Part shown: positions 17,461 through 27,361 of the stretch, piece after piece | How positions within the stretch are numbered: position 1 is the first letter of the stretch | How the letters are laid out: each line of letters begins with the position of its first letter | Source of the DNA: Pseudomonadota bacterium | Lineage (GTDB): Bacteria; Pseudomonadota; Gammaproteobacteria; Halothiobacillales; Halothiobacillaceae | Length of the DNA: 51,735 bases | Direction: 5' to 3' | Assembly: GCA_021795795.1 (NCBI GenBank) | Contig: JAJYPA010000014.1 | Coordinates: forward strand, 1-51,735 | Translations under genes and position numbers: made by a program | Notes under the pieces: generated by a model | The model's database searches: none | Seen by the model: the letters and a program-made list of their open reading frames with translations, nothing else | What the model was told of the DNA's origin: nothing

Positions 17461-19215
17461 TCACGCCATCATCTGAACGAAGCTCTGGCGGTGGAATTGG
17501 TAAAGCCAGGTTTCGCTGATGACCTCGCCGTTCAGGGTCAGGACGCCGTTGAGTTCCACGGGCTCGTCGCTGTCGACGAACAGGTCGAACTGAGTCAGCC
17601 AGCGGGGGGTGCCGGCTACCCAGTCGATGTAGACGTTGTCCGTTTTCCCGGCCGAGCTGGTGATGGTGAACACGGCATCTTTGGGTTGATGCCCTTGGAA
17701 CAGATAGCTATCCCATTCGATGACCAGCTTGACAGTGTTGGCCGGGCGTGAGCCGCCGAAGTTGCCGCCAGGGCCGGCACGCAATGCGACGGCGCGTGCC
17801 AGTTGATCGTGCGGGAAGAAGGGCTCGTGCTCGGTCCAGTACAGGCGGTATTTGAACTGAAGAGCTGAGCCCGCCAGTGCCGGCCCTTTGATTTGCCAGA
17901 AGGCTACGATGTTGTCGAAGGTTTCGTCGTTGGTCGGGATTTCGATCAAGGTAACCGAACCCTTGCCCCAGTTATTGTTGCCTTTGCTGTCGACGATGGG
18001 TTCTACCCAGACGGACGGACGCTTTTCGTAACCAACCCCATCGAGGTAATGCGAAGGGTCGCGGTCGCGTTGCAGCAAACCATAACCGCGCGGATGCTCG
18101 TCGACGAAGGCGGAGTAGGCCAGACTGGGCGGATTGGTCAGGGGGCGGCAGAAGTGTTCGTTGTCGCTACGCCATCCGACCAGCGTATCGGAGTCGTGGA
18201 CCTCCGGGCGCCATCCGCGCAAGTGGCTGTTGGGTGTTTCGCTGTACCAGAACATGGACGTCAATGGCGCAATGCCGAGTTGATCGATGGTTTTGCGGAT
18301 AAACAGGTGTTTTTCGATCACCATTTCCGTATCGCCATCGAACCGCAGTTCAAAGCGATAGGCGCCGGTGATCGACGGGCCATCGAGCAGGGCGTAGACC
18401 ACGACCGGGTCGCCTTCGTTGGCTGCCGGTTCAAACCAGAACGAGCGGAAATCGGGGAATTCCTCGCCTTGCGGTAGGCCGGTATTGATGGCGATGCCCC
18501 GTGCCGACATGCCGACCTGGCCTTGTCGCGATATGGCGCGGAAATAACTGGCGCCCTGGAAGGTGGCCCACGGCTCGCTTTTCGTCCAGTCGCCGATTCG
18601 GCGCGAGCGTTGCACCCAGAAGCCGGAAATACCGGACTGTCCAGCCGGCACCTGACGCAATGGGCTATCTTCCGGCATGGTGAAGTAGTCGGGGCGGTAT
18701 TCGATCATGCGTGCCTGGTCGCCCTCGACCGCGTTCATAGTCACTGATTTGGGAAAGTATTCACCCAAGGGGCGGAACGTGATGGGATAAACCGATCCTG
18801 AGTTGCCCCACAAGGCATATTGCGGGTTGAATTTGATCTTGCCCGATGCATCGTAATTGATGGTCTTGATCGCGTCGGCAGCCGGGGAGGGCGGAGCCTG
18901 ATACGGATTCTTGGCCATTTCTTCGGCGCGAGCGATCAAGGATTTATAAGAGAATGGCTTGGCCGGTGCAAACTTAAGCCCGTTTTCGGGCGCGACCGCT
19001 GCCGGCGCGGGCGTTTTGGGTGTGGTCGGCTCATTTCCGGGCGTAGCCGTTGAGTCTTGTGCGGCTTGTGCCTCACCAAATCCCAATGCAACCAGTCCAC
19101 TGATGTTCGCAAGCGTGAACAGAAAAGACCGTCGGGTATATTCCTGTGCGGTCAGGGTGGACTGTGCTTGTTCTGACGGCTGTTGTTCGGCTTGTTTTTG
19201 GGTCGGTTTGTTCAT
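17461..19215 (-). CDS. opgD: Glucan biosynthesis protein, Tat-exported OpgD/MdoD type
   Basis: 584 residues. Periplasmic protein shaping osmoregulated periplasmic glucans. The N-terminus carries a twin-arginine signal: TRRSFLFTLANISGL followed by a hydrophobic run and AQA cleavage site near residue 52. The MdoG/OpgD domain fills the rest (ARGIAINTGLPQGEEFPDF, FVDEHPRGYGLLQRDRDPSHY, YEKRPSVWVEP, GSVTLIEIPTNDETFDNIVAFW). The Tat signal separates it from opgG in the same cluster, which has an ordinary Sec-type signal. A low-complexity Pro/Thr/Ala linker follows the signal. Lies 31 bases after opgH. Confidence 0.93.
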   Translation of the reverse strand: MNKPTQKQAEQQPSEQAQSTLTAQEYTRRSFLFTLANISGLVALGFGEAQAAQDSTATPGNEPTTPKTPAPAAVAPENGLKFAPAKPFSYKSLIARAEEMAKNPYQAPPSPAADAIKTINYDASGKIKFNPQYALWGNSGSVYPITFRPLGEYFPKSVTMNAVEGDQARMIEYRPDYFTMPEDSPLRQVPAGQSGISGFWVQRSRRIGDWTKSEPWATFQGASYFRAISRQGQVGMSARGIAINTGLPQGEEFPDFRSFWFEPAANEGDPVVVYALLDGPSITGAYRFELRFDGDTEMVIEKHLFIRKTIDQLGIAPLTSMFWYSETPNSHLRGWRPEVHDSDTLVGWRSDNEHFCRPLTNPPSLAYSAFVDEHPRGYGLLQRDRDPSHYLDGVGYEKRPSVWVEPIVDSKGNNNWGKGSVTLIEIPTNDETFDNIVAFWQIKGPALAGSALQFKYRLYWTEHEPFFPHDQLARAVALRAGPGGNFGGSRPANTVKLVIEWDSYLFQGHQPKDAVFTITSSAGKTDNVYIDWVAGTPRWLTQFDLFVDSDEPVELNGVLTLNGEVISETWLYQFHRQSFVQMMA

Positions 19216-19246
19216 GTCTCACATTCTCGGTAAAGATCGGACGAAA

Positions 19247-21361
19247 TTATTTAATGCAAATTAGACGGGTGAGGTGGTCGACCTGACGGCCCCAAGGATC
19301 GTCGGGTGGCGCCATCCACGCATGTTGGTGCAGCTGCATGACGGCCTCGGCATCATCCAGGATGCGGGCGGCCTTGCGGCGATCAAGCGCTTGCAAGCCT
19401 TCTACCATGAGCTTTTCCTTGAGCTCTGTCGATGCCCGTTTCGCCGCCCCACTGCGATGTGGCGCGAGGGCTGCGGCAATGCGCGCTTGATTTGGATGCA
19501 AGAGCGTCCAGTTCAACCAGTTTGGCGCATTTTGAGGCTTGAGTGGCGGCATATCCAGTTCAGCAAAGTCGACCAGCACCAGATCGCCCAGATTCTGCTC
19601 CGGCGGCGTGCGCCAGATGCCCTGCCTGCCCCAGCGGTCACCCAGAGAAAATCGTGAGAGCCACACGGTAATCGGTGCGGCCAAGAGCAGAGACAAGCTG
19701 ATCGGGATTGTCCAGTAAAAAAAGTTGTCATCTAGGTACAGAGCGATACCCGACCAGGTAAGCGCCAGAATCATGCCCGGCGCGTGGCGAATCATTGCCT
19801 GCAACCAACCGATTTCTGAACTGCGGTTCTGTCCGGCCCAGCGCACAGTGACATTCAGGATCGCCTGCACCACATAGGCCGAATGGGCGAGCATCCGTAT
19901 GGGGGCAAGCAGGATGGAAAACAGGTTCTCCAGAAAGAATCCTTGCAGCAGTTTGGCTGTGGAACCGAATCCCTGACGACGGCCTGTATCGAAGAGCAGC
20001 AAGTCAAACAAGGCCAGTACTTTCGGCAAAAACAAAGTGACCAGTGTGCTGGTGACCAGAATGATGGCCCACTGCGGGTGCCATTGCGGCCAGTTGGGGT
20101 AGAGACTGCGGGTGTCCGGGAAATAATTGATGTCGCCCGCCGCGAATTGAGCGACTTCGATGGTGGAAAACAGCAGGAACAGGAACCAGACCGGTGAGGC
20201 CAGATACGCAAAGATCCCGTTCATAAAAGCCATGCGGTGCGCGGTGGCAATACCCCGCTCAAAACCTAAGAAGCGCAGGTGTTGCAGGTTGCCTTTCGAC
20301 CAGCGCTTGTCCCGAATCAATTCGTCATCCAGCGAAGGCGGGGATTCCTCGAAACTGCCTTCGATACCGGTTTCCAGCCAAACCTCATAACCCGCGCGCC
20401 GTATGAACGCCGCCTCGACAAAATCGTGACTGAGCACGGTGCCGCGCCACAGGCCGAAGCCGCGCATGCTTTTGAGCCCGCAGTGGGCCATGAAGGCTTC
20501 GGTTCGGATAATGGCGTTATGGCCCCAGAACACCGCTTCGTTCAGTTGCAGCGCGGCCAGCCCCTCGCTGAACAGCGGGCCATAGAGATGGGTGACGAAT
20601 TGCTGCATCCGCGCGAAGGCCGAACGGGCGTTAAACAGGCGGGGGACGGTCTGGATCATCCCCGCCTTGGGTTCGCACTCCATCAGGCGGACGAGGGTGA
20701 CCAATGCTTCACCCGACATGACGCTGTCGGCATCGAACACGATGAAATATTTGAAGTTTCTGCCCCATCGGCGCAGAAAATCCGATACGTTGCCGGTTTT
20801 GGCCTTCAGGTTCACCCGGCGGCGACGGTAGTGCACCCGGCCATGCAGATTAAGGTCGTTGCACAGCGCGAGCCAGGCGGCCCGTTCTTCCAGCCAGATT
20901 TCGGGATCGCGGCTGTCCGAGAGAATGAAGAATTCGAACATCTCGCCCTGACCGGTTGCCAGTACCGATTCGATGCTGGCGCGCAGGCCGCGAAAGACGC
21001 GCTCGACATCCTCGTGATAAATCGGCAAAGCGACGGCGGTTTTTACAAGCTTAGTTGTGGGTAGCCGGTCGGCAAAGCGGCTCATGAGGCTGTGCGCATC
21101 ACCCCTGTTTTTATACCGCCGCCGCAGATAAAAACCGAACAGCGCCATCCACGAACCCGCAGCCACGAAGGCGTATAGCGGGATGAACGTAATCAGAATG
21201 GTTTTTTCGATGGCCGTTGAGCCGTGATACGGCAAGACGAGAATCATCCCCCAGATACCAAGAGCGGTCTGTAGCAACACAAACGCGGTAAAAATCCACC
21301 GGCGTACCAGAGCGATGCGGCGAAAGGCATCTTTTGTTGAAGGCAGAACGGAATCGGTCAT
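19247..21361 (-). CDS. opgH: Glucans biosynthesis glucosyltransferase OpgH, lacking the usual N-terminal region
   Basis: 704 residues. Inner-membrane glycosyltransferase family 2 enzyme making the beta-1,2 glucan backbone from UDP-glucose. Two TM helices (about 20-45 and 55-80), then the cytoplasmic catalytic domain: ALPIYHED at 111, DADS at 210-213, SHDF at 311-314 and RDKRW at 350-354; several TM helices follow (about 375-570). Proteobacterial OpgH often carries a cytosolic N-terminal segment before the first TM. Here the protein starts almost at the TM, and a short coupled ORF directly upstream carries a motif resembling that segment. The start ATG overlaps that ORF's stop (ATGA). Confidence 0.95.
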   Translation of the reverse strand: MTDSVLPSTKDAFRRIALVRRWIFTAFVLLQTALGIWGMILVLPYHGSTAIEKTILITFIPLYAFVAAGSWMALFGFYLRRRYKNRGDAHSLMSRFADRLPTTKLVKTAVALPIYHEDVERVFRGLRASIESVLATGQGEMFEFFILSDSRDPEIWLEERAAWLALCNDLNLHGRVHYRRRRVNLKAKTGNVSDFLRRWGRNFKYFIVFDADSVMSGEALVTLVRLMECEPKAGMIQTVPRLFNARSAFARMQQFVTHLYGPLFSEGLAALQLNEAVFWGHNAIIRTEAFMAHCGLKSMRGFGLWRGTVLSHDFVEAAFIRRAGYEVWLETGIEGSFEESPPSLDDELIRDKRWSKGNLQHLRFLGFERGIATAHRMAFMNGIFAYLASPVWFLFLLFSTIEVAQFAAGDINYFPDTRSLYPNWPQWHPQWAIILVTSTLVTLFLPKVLALFDLLLFDTGRRQGFGSTAKLLQGFFLENLFSILLAPIRMLAHSAYVVQAILNVTVRWAGQNRSSEIGWLQAMIRHAPGMILALTWSGIALYLDDNFFYWTIPISLSLLLAAPITVWLSRFSLGDRWGRQGIWRTPPEQNLGDLVLVDFAELDMPPLKPQNAPNWLNWTLLHPNQARIAAALAPHRSGAAKRASTELKEKLMVEGLQALDRRKAARILDDAEAVMQLHQHAWMAPPDDPWGRQVDHLTRLICIK

Positions 21362-21657
21362 GACGGCTTTCGGTTGTGTTTGGCGTTGGGCTGGGCGTGC
21401 TTGACGCTACCACGCAGGATCGACGGCATGGCGCACAGTTCGGGAATCGGGACGGCTAGGCGCTGGTGTAGATCGGCCTGATTGTCACCAATGTCCAGAT
21501 TCGCTTGCAGGTCGATGGTCGGGCAACCAGTTTGGAGAAACTGATAGAACACGCGCCGCTGCAACCAGCGCAATTGGGCGCAGATGGCGACCGGGTATTC
21601 GCACTGAGTGTTGCCGGGCGCTGGAGCCGGGCTAACTTCGGGTGATGTGTCGTTCAT
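21358..21657 (-). CDS. Small protein between opgG and opgH, possibly the split-off OpgH N-terminus
   Basis: 99 residues with no family I can name outright. It overlaps opgG and opgH by ATGA at both ends, so it is surely translated with them. No signal peptide or TM segment is seen; the start is Pro/Ser-rich. Near the C-terminus it reads PELCAMPSILRGSVKHA. The N-terminal cytosolic part of OpgH proteins in other gammaproteobacteria has a similar AMP-x-x-x-R-(x)-S pattern shortly before the first TM. OpgH here lacks that part. I infer that OpgH is divided into two coupled polypeptides, or that a frameshift split it. From memory of the family, not from an alignment. Confidence 0.7.
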   Translation of the reverse strand: MNDTSPEVSPAPAPGNTQCEYPVAICAQLRWLQRRVFYQFLQTGCPTIDLQANLDIGDNQADLHQRLAVPIPELCAMPSILRGSVKHAQPNAKHNRKPS

Positions 21658-23261
21658 TTCATCTGTCCGAAACGTGTCAAATCTGAGGGGAGGTCATAAC
21701 GCCAGGTTTCGGAAATGACTTTCTTGCTCAGAGCCAACGACGCATCAATGGTAATGACAGATTTACCCGTTGGCACCAGCAACATGGATAAACGCCAGTG
21801 TCCGGCTTCCGGCAAGGGAATGACCGCTTGCTCCTGAACATTGGCCGTGCCGGAAGTATCAATTTGGGCGATAACCGGTTCATTATTGGCCAGTAAACTG
21901 AGTCTGCCCCCAGAAAAATCAAGATTGACCCGATAGGCTTTCTCGGTTTTGTCTTCGGCATTGAGTTTTACTGTGCCAATCAAGGGGCGGCGAACCTGTG
22001 CCAGCGGTTCTTGCGCCACATCGCTGTTGCCCGCACTCAGTGTGTAGGCAAAGGAGACGGGATGGGCTGAATCCACAACTTCGGCTGGCTGGAAAAACGC
22101 AATCTGATTCTCATGGAGATCGCTGTTGGTCGGAATCTGAACCAGAACAACTTTTCCCTTGCCAAAACCTGCCTCCGTGGTGACCCACAATGAGGGGCGA
22201 CGTTCAAAGCGTGAAATGGCATCCTCGAACTGGCAGAAACTGGTTTGACGCTGCATGAAGCCGAATCCACGAATGCCGTCTGCTGAAAATTCACTGACGT
22301 GCAACGTCGAAGGGTTCTGCAATGACCGGAATATCCAGTCGCCTTCACCCGTGTGCATGAGCAGGCCATCGGACTCATAGGCGGCCGGTCGCCATTGACC
22401 CGCCGGGCGCTGGCCGGTTTGGCCGTAAAAATACATGGTCGATAGTGGCGCCAGACCCAAACGGCTGATGCCCGTTCGAGGGAACAGGGACGCCGTGACA
22501 TGAACGTCGACACGAGAACCATTGGGTCGAATCACGAACTCGTAGGCGCCGGTCAGGGATTTTCCATCGAGCAGGGCGTAAATGGTGAGTTGCAGGTCGC
22601 TCGGGTTCGGGCGGACCAGCCAGAACTTGGTGAAACGGGGAAATTGCTCACCTTGCGGCAGTCCGGTATCGATCGCCACGCCGCGTGCATGAGCACCTGG
22701 CACCTGATTTGCCGCGACCACACTGAATTGAGCACCGCCGAGAAAGGTCAGCATCACATCGCGTGCATCTTGCCCAGAGAGCGGGTAGTGAACGGAAAAT
22801 CCGGCGAATCCGAGGTTGGCCGGTACGGTCTGCGCAAAGGCCTGGCTGGGCCAGTCGAACTTGGTTTTATCAAAAGTGATCGGCGCGACGGAGTCGGGCG
22901 TGACTTCGTAGAGATCGACCGGTTGATCATAGATATACCCGGCAGAAATCGGATCAATGCCGAAACGGGCGGTTTGCCACAGGGATGCACTGGGTTTGAT
23001 TGCAATGCGCTCAAATGTGTTCTGATCGATCTGCCTCAAGGCCTCCGGGATTTGCGGGTCAGACGAGTAGGATTGACTGGCGAGTTGTTTGGCCTGAATA
23101 ACCGCATCCTGGAAACCAAAGGCGAAGGCTTCATGTGCCGTCATCGTCAATGACAGAAAGAGCAAGCCCAATCCCATTATCCAGCGGAGGGACCAACTGG
23201 ATAATGGGGTTGGGCGGAAGGAAAAAGGGGAAACGGGGGAAACCGTGTTTCGGCGAAACAT
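21654..23261 (-). CDS. opgG: Periplasmic glucan biosynthesis protein OpgG
   Basis: 535 residues from the ATG at 23261 (a GTG two codons earlier is an alternative). Sec-type signal: a long basic N-region, hydrophobic stretch WIMGLGLLFLSLTMTA and cleavage after EAFA. The OpgG domain shows ARGVAIDTGLPQGEQFPRF, FSADGIRGFGFMQRQTSFCQFED, FERRPSLWVT and GKVVLVQIPTNSDLHENQIAFF. Required for glucan backbone formation and branching in the periplasm. First gene of the cluster opgG, small ORF, opgH, opgD, kup. The 431 bases between it and dnaE (23262-23692) hold the divergent promoters; no further gene was found there. Confidence 0.94.
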   Translation of the reverse strand: MFRRNTVSPVSPFSFRPTPLSSWSLRWIMGLGLLFLSLTMTAHEAFAFGFQDAVIQAKQLASQSYSSDPQIPEALRQIDQNTFERIAIKPSASLWQTARFGIDPISAGYIYDQPVDLYEVTPDSVAPITFDKTKFDWPSQAFAQTVPANLGFAGFSVHYPLSGQDARDVMLTFLGGAQFSVVAANQVPGAHARGVAIDTGLPQGEQFPRFTKFWLVRPNPSDLQLTIYALLDGKSLTGAYEFVIRPNGSRVDVHVTASLFPRTGISRLGLAPLSTMYFYGQTGQRPAGQWRPAAYESDGLLMHTGEGDWIFRSLQNPSTLHVSEFSADGIRGFGFMQRQTSFCQFEDAISRFERRPSLWVTTEAGFGKGKVVLVQIPTNSDLHENQIAFFQPAEVVDSAHPVSFAYTLSAGNSDVAQEPLAQVRRPLIGTVKLNAEDKTEKAYRVNLDFSGGRLSLLANNEPVIAQIDTSGTANVQEQAVIPLPEAGHWRLSMLLVPTGKSVITIDASLALSKKVISETWRYDLPSDLTRFGQMK

Positions 23262-23692
23262 CTGCACGCTCTCGAAGGTCAGGGGTAAACAAAAACGCTT
23301 TTCGGCATGGGGGTTGGTGGCTTAGGGATTTTACAATGGAGAATCCTGTATTGACACCGGTGCCCTCATCGAGGAGCGATGGACGCCCGTAAGAATAACA
23401 GTGTTGGCGCAGGAGCGGCATGATCAGCACAAAAGCGCAGTCACCCGCTGGCAGACCCGCATACAACCAATTCAAAGGGAGCAGCATACAATTTTTTTAT
23501 GATTTCTTAAGCTGGTATGTGAAAAAAATCCGCCAAGTCACCTCACTGGCATGAAACAATACTGAGTCGGCACCCCGTTTCGGGCTGATAAACCGGATGC
23601 GTTCGGCCTGTCTGCTGTGCGCATGGGCACAGCGAAATTTTTTTCGAGCGTTCGCTTATGGACTCGAAGACTTCTATGGAAAAATTCGCTGC

Positions 23693-26600
23693 ATGAGTTT
23701 TGTTCACCTGCACCTGCACACCGAATTCTCGCTTGTCGATGGCACATTGCGCATCAAACCGATGCTGGCCGCTGCCAAAGAGCGTGGTTTGCCTGCACTC
23801 GCGTTGACCGATCAGGCCAATCTGTTTGCAATGGTCAAGTTTTACGAGGCGGCACGCAAAAGCGGCATCAAGCCGATTCTTGGGGCGGACTGCCTGGTTG
23901 TGGATGAGCCGGGCAGTAATCCGTACCGCGTGGTGCTTCTGGCCCAGAACAATCTGGGGTTTCGCCATCTGACCGAATTGCTCTCACGCGGCTATTGCGA
24001 AGGGCAGATTGATGGTCGCCCCATGCTGCGGCGCGATTGGCTCACGCAGGAACAATGTGCGGGGCTGATTGCCTTAAGTGGCGGGCATCTGGGTGAAATC
24101 GGTCAGTTATTGCTGCACGGGAAGGCAAAGGATCGCAAGGCGGCACTCAAATTTTGGACCGAACGATTTCCTGATCGCTTCTATCTTGAACTGACCCGTT
24201 GCGGTCGCCCGGACGAAGAAAAGTATCTGCACGCCGCCGTCGAGTTGGCCGAACAGGCGCAGTTGCCCGTGGTGGCCACCAACGATGTGCGATTTCTGGA
24301 TCGGGAAGACTTCGAAGCGCATGAAGTGCGGGTGTGCATCCAGCAGGGACGGACACTGGATGACCCGCGCCGTCCGCACGATTACACCGAGCTTCAATAC
24401 CTGCGTCCCGCCGATGAAATGCAGGCGCTGTTCGCCGACATTCCGGAAGCGATCGAGAACAGCCTCGCAATCGCCGAGCGCTGTAACGTCACCTTGCAGC
24501 TCGGCAAGAATTTTTTGCCCAACTTCCCGACGCCCAATGGTGAAACGGAAGCCGATTTCCTGCGCACGCTGAGCGAGCAGGGCCTGGAGCATCGGTTCGA
24601 GCGTGTGCCCGCCGAGCAGCATGCGGAATATCGGGAACGGCTCAATATCGAACTCGACGTGATTATCCAGATGGGCTTCCCGGGCTACTTTCTCATCGTG
24701 GCCGACTTCATCCAGTGGGCAAAGCGCCAGGGCATTCCCGTGGGGCCGGGGCGCGGTTCCGGTGCAGGTTCGCTGGTGGCCTGGGCTCTGCTGATTACAG
24801 ATATCGACCCGATCCCTTATGATTTGCTGTTCGAACGCTTTTTGAACCCCGAGCGGGTATCGATGCCCGATTTTGATATCGACTTCTGCATGGAAGGGCG
24901 CGACAAGGTCATCGATTATGTAGCGGAGCGCTACGGCCGTGCGGCGGTCTCGCAGATCGCCACGCATGGCACCATGGCGGCCAAAGCGGTGGTGCGGGAT
25001 GTCGGGCGGGTCATGAGTTATCCCTACGGTTTTGTCGATCGGATTGCCAAACTCATTCCGATGAAGCCGGGGCTGGATGTGACGCTCGAAGACGCTTTGG
25101 GCCGCACCGAACGTTCACAGAAAGAACAGGAACGGTTTTCGCAGGAATTCCGTGATCTTTACGAGCGCGACGAGGAAGTCCGGGCCATCGTCGATATGGG
25201 CATGGCGCTGGAGGGGTTGTCCCGAAATGTCGGCAAGCATGCGGGTGGCGTGGTCATCGCGCCGAGCAAGCTGACCGACTTCACGCCGATGTACTGCGAA
25301 TCGAACGGTGCTTCGGCCGCCTCCCAACTCGACAAGGATGATGTCGAAGCCGTTGGCCTGGTCAAGTTCGACTTTTTGGGGCTGCGCAACCTCACCATCA
25401 TCGACTGGGCTTTGGCATCAATCAATGCCACGCGCCAGAAAGTCGGCAAGGCACCGGTCGATATCAGCGCCATCCCGCTGGATGACAAGCCCAGCTTCAA
25501 CCTGCTCAAGCGCTGCGAAACCACCGCGGTATTCCAGCTTGAATCGCGCGGCATGAAGGATCTGATTCGCCGACTGCAACCGGATACCTTCGAAGACATC
25601 ATCGCCTTGGTAGCGCTGTTCCGGCCGGGCCCATTGCAATCGGGCATGGTGGACGATTTCATCCTGCGCAAAAAAGGCGAGCAGAAGATCGAGTACCTGC
25701 ATCCCTGGCTTACCGATGTGCTCAAGCCGACCTATGGCGTCATCGTGTATCAAGAACAGGTCATGCAGATTGCGCAGATTCTGGCAGGTTACACGCTGGG
25801 CGGTGCGGACTTGCTGCGGCGGGCGATGGGCAAGAAAAAACCCGAGGAGATGGCCAAGCAGCGGGAAATTTTCCTTGAAGGTGCCAAATCCAAGCAAGTG
25901 AACCCGGAGCAGGCCGGCTACATCTTCGATTTGATGGAAAAGTTCGCCGGTTACGGCTTCAACAAATCGCACTCTGCCGCCTACGCGCTCGTGGCCTATC
26001 AAACGGCCTGGCTCAAGGCACACTACCCGGCGCACTTCATGGCTGCCGTGCTTTCCGCCGATATGGACAACACCGATAAAATCGTTGGTTTGATCGGCGA
26101 ATGCCAGCGCATGGGGCTTAAAGTCATCCCACCGGATGTGAATCACTGCGCCTACAAGTTCCAGGCACTGGATGAGCAGACCGTGGTCTACGGTTTGGGC
26201 GCCATCAAGGGCGTGGGCGAGGGCGTGATCCAGAAAATCGTGGAGACCCGCGAGGCCGGGGATGCGTTTGTCGACATGAACGACTTCTGCCAGCGCGTCG
26301 GCAGCCAGGCACTGAACAAGCGCGTGCTCGAAGCGATGGTGCTGGCGGGCGCATTGGACACTTTGGGGCCGAATCGCGCCAGTCTATTTGCACACATCCC
26401 CGATGCCATGAAGGCGGCAAGCCAGATTCAGGCGGCCGAGGCTGCGGGCATGGGCGATCTGTTCGGTGGGTTAGATGCGCCGGAAACGGCCATCCGCGTG
26501 CCGATCCCGGAGCTCGAACCTTGGCCAGATGCCGAACAGTTGCGCAAGGAAAAGGACACCCTGGGGCTGTACCTCACCGGGCACCCGATTCACGCCTTCC

Positions 26601-27199
26601 GCGACGAACTCAAGAGCCTGGTATCCGACACGCTATCGGGCCTGCTCGACAAGCTGGATATTCCGGCGCCGGGCACGTTCCCTAAAGGCGTGCCGGTCAC
26701 AGTTGCGGGATTGAACATCGCCGAGCGCATCGTGCGTCAGCAAAACGGCGATCGGCAGTTGTTCCTGACGCTCGATGATGGCGAAGGCCGCTGTGAAGTT
26801 CGTATCACCGGTGATGAAATAGACCGAATCAGCGCGCAGGTTGAGCGTGATCAACTGGTGATCGTCGAAGGCGATGCGGTATTCGATAACTTCAGCGGCG
26901 GCATACGGGTACGCTGCAAACGCCTGCTTCTATTGGAACAGGCGCGACTGGAAAAGGCACGCGGGATTTTGCTGGCGTTGTCTGCCGACTGCGATGCCGC
27001 CGAGGCGCAGGCGCTCATCGAGCTTATGCGCCCCATGCGCGTTGAAGGTGTCCCTGTGAGTTGCCGTGTTTACTCAGGCTTGGCCAAGGCTGTCGTTCGC
27101 CTCGGCCCCGAATGGAAAATAGCGCCGACGGACGAAAACATGCAGGCCATCCGCTCCGCGCCCGGGGTGCAAAGTGCCCGCATTCTGTATCAACGTTAA
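23693..27199 (+). CDS. dnaE: DNA polymerase III alpha subunit
   Basis: 1168 residues, normal for the replicative polymerase of the DnaE1 type. N-terminal PHP domain (SFVHLHLHTEFSLVDG), then palm with GPGRGSGAGSLVAWALL and the catalytic PDFDIDF at about 391-396, GKHAGGVVIAP, KFDFLGLRNLT, the FRPGPLQSGMVDDFI region and GYGFNKSHSAAYA. The C-terminal part has a helix-hairpin-helix and an OB fold (TVAGLNIAERIVRQQNGDR begins it). The ATG at 23693 is chosen because it starts right at the PHP motif. Single gene; a strong palindrome follows 56 bases after the stop. Confidence 0.98.
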   Translation: MSFVHLHLHTEFSLVDGTLRIKPMLAAAKERGLPALALTDQANLFAMVKFYEAARKSGIKPILGADCLVVDEPGSNPYRVVLLAQNNLGFRHLTELLSRGYCEGQIDGRPMLRRDWLTQEQCAGLIALSGGHLGEIGQLLLHGKAKDRKAALKFWTERFPDRFYLELTRCGRPDEEKYLHAAVELAEQAQLPVVATNDVRFLDREDFEAHEVRVCIQQGRTLDDPRRPHDYTELQYLRPADEMQALFADIPEAIENSLAIAERCNVTLQLGKNFLPNFPTPNGETEADFLRTLSEQGLEHRFERVPAEQHAEYRERLNIELDVIIQMGFPGYFLIVADFIQWAKRQGIPVGPGRGSGAGSLVAWALLITDIDPIPYDLLFERFLNPERVSMPDFDIDFCMEGRDKVIDYVAERYGRAAVSQIATHGTMAAKAVVRDVGRVMSYPYGFVDRIAKLIPMKPGLDVTLEDALGRTERSQKEQERFSQEFRDLYERDEEVRAIVDMGMALEGLSRNVGKHAGGVVIAPSKLTDFTPMYCESNGASAASQLDKDDVEAVGLVKFDFLGLRNLTIIDWALASINATRQKVGKAPVDISAIPLDDKPSFNLLKRCETTAVFQLESRGMKDLIRRLQPDTFEDIIALVALFRPGPLQSGMVDDFILRKKGEQKIEYLHPWLTDVLKPTYGVIVYQEQVMQIAQILAGYTLGGADLLRRAMGKKKPEEMAKQREIFLEGAKSKQVNPEQAGYIFDLMEKFAGYGFNKSHSAAYALVAYQTAWLKAHYPAHFMAAVLSADMDNTDKIVGLIGECQRMGLKVIPPDVNHCAYKFQALDEQTVVYGLGAIKGVGEGVIQKIVETREAGDAFVDMNDFCQRVGSQALNKRVLEAMVLAGALDTLGPNRASLFAHIPDAMKAASQIQAAEAAGMGDLFGGLDAPETAIRVPIPELEPWPDAEQLRKEKDTLGLYLTGHPIHAFRDELKSLVSDTLSGLLDKLDIPAPGTFPKGVPVTVAGLNIAERIVRQQNGDRQLFLTLDDGEGRCEVRITGDEIDRISAQVERDQLVIVEGDAVFDNFSGGIRVRCKRLLLLEQARLEKARGILLALSADCDAAEAQALIELMRPMRVEGVPVSCRVYSGLAKAVVRLGPEWKIAPTDENMQAIRSAPGVQSARILYQR

Positions 27200-27255
27200 A
27201 GAGGTGGAATACCCAAACGCCTACAAGGTTTAACGCTTGGCGCGTTACACTATTA

Positions 27256-27297
27256 GGCGCCTCGAAAAACCCCTTACATGGGGTTTTTCGAGGCGCC
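27256..27297. repeat. Perfect 18-bp-stem hairpin after dnaE
   Basis: Arms GGCGCCTCGAAAAACCCC (27256-27273) and its exact complement (27280-27297) around a six-base loop TTACAT. It is the cleanest member of the CTCGAAAAACCCC hairpin type also found within element A. It could end dnaE transcription, though no T-run follows. Confidence 0.75.
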
Positions 27298-27361
27298 CTA
27301 TTCGTATCCAGCCGGACACATCCAATCCGGTTGGCATTTTCACTCACTGGAGCTTCTTGAT

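Noticed and set aside
24107..24967. Open frame of 286 codons opposite dnaE
   Set aside because: Antisense of a fully conserved dnaE region; no family likeness and no ribosome site.
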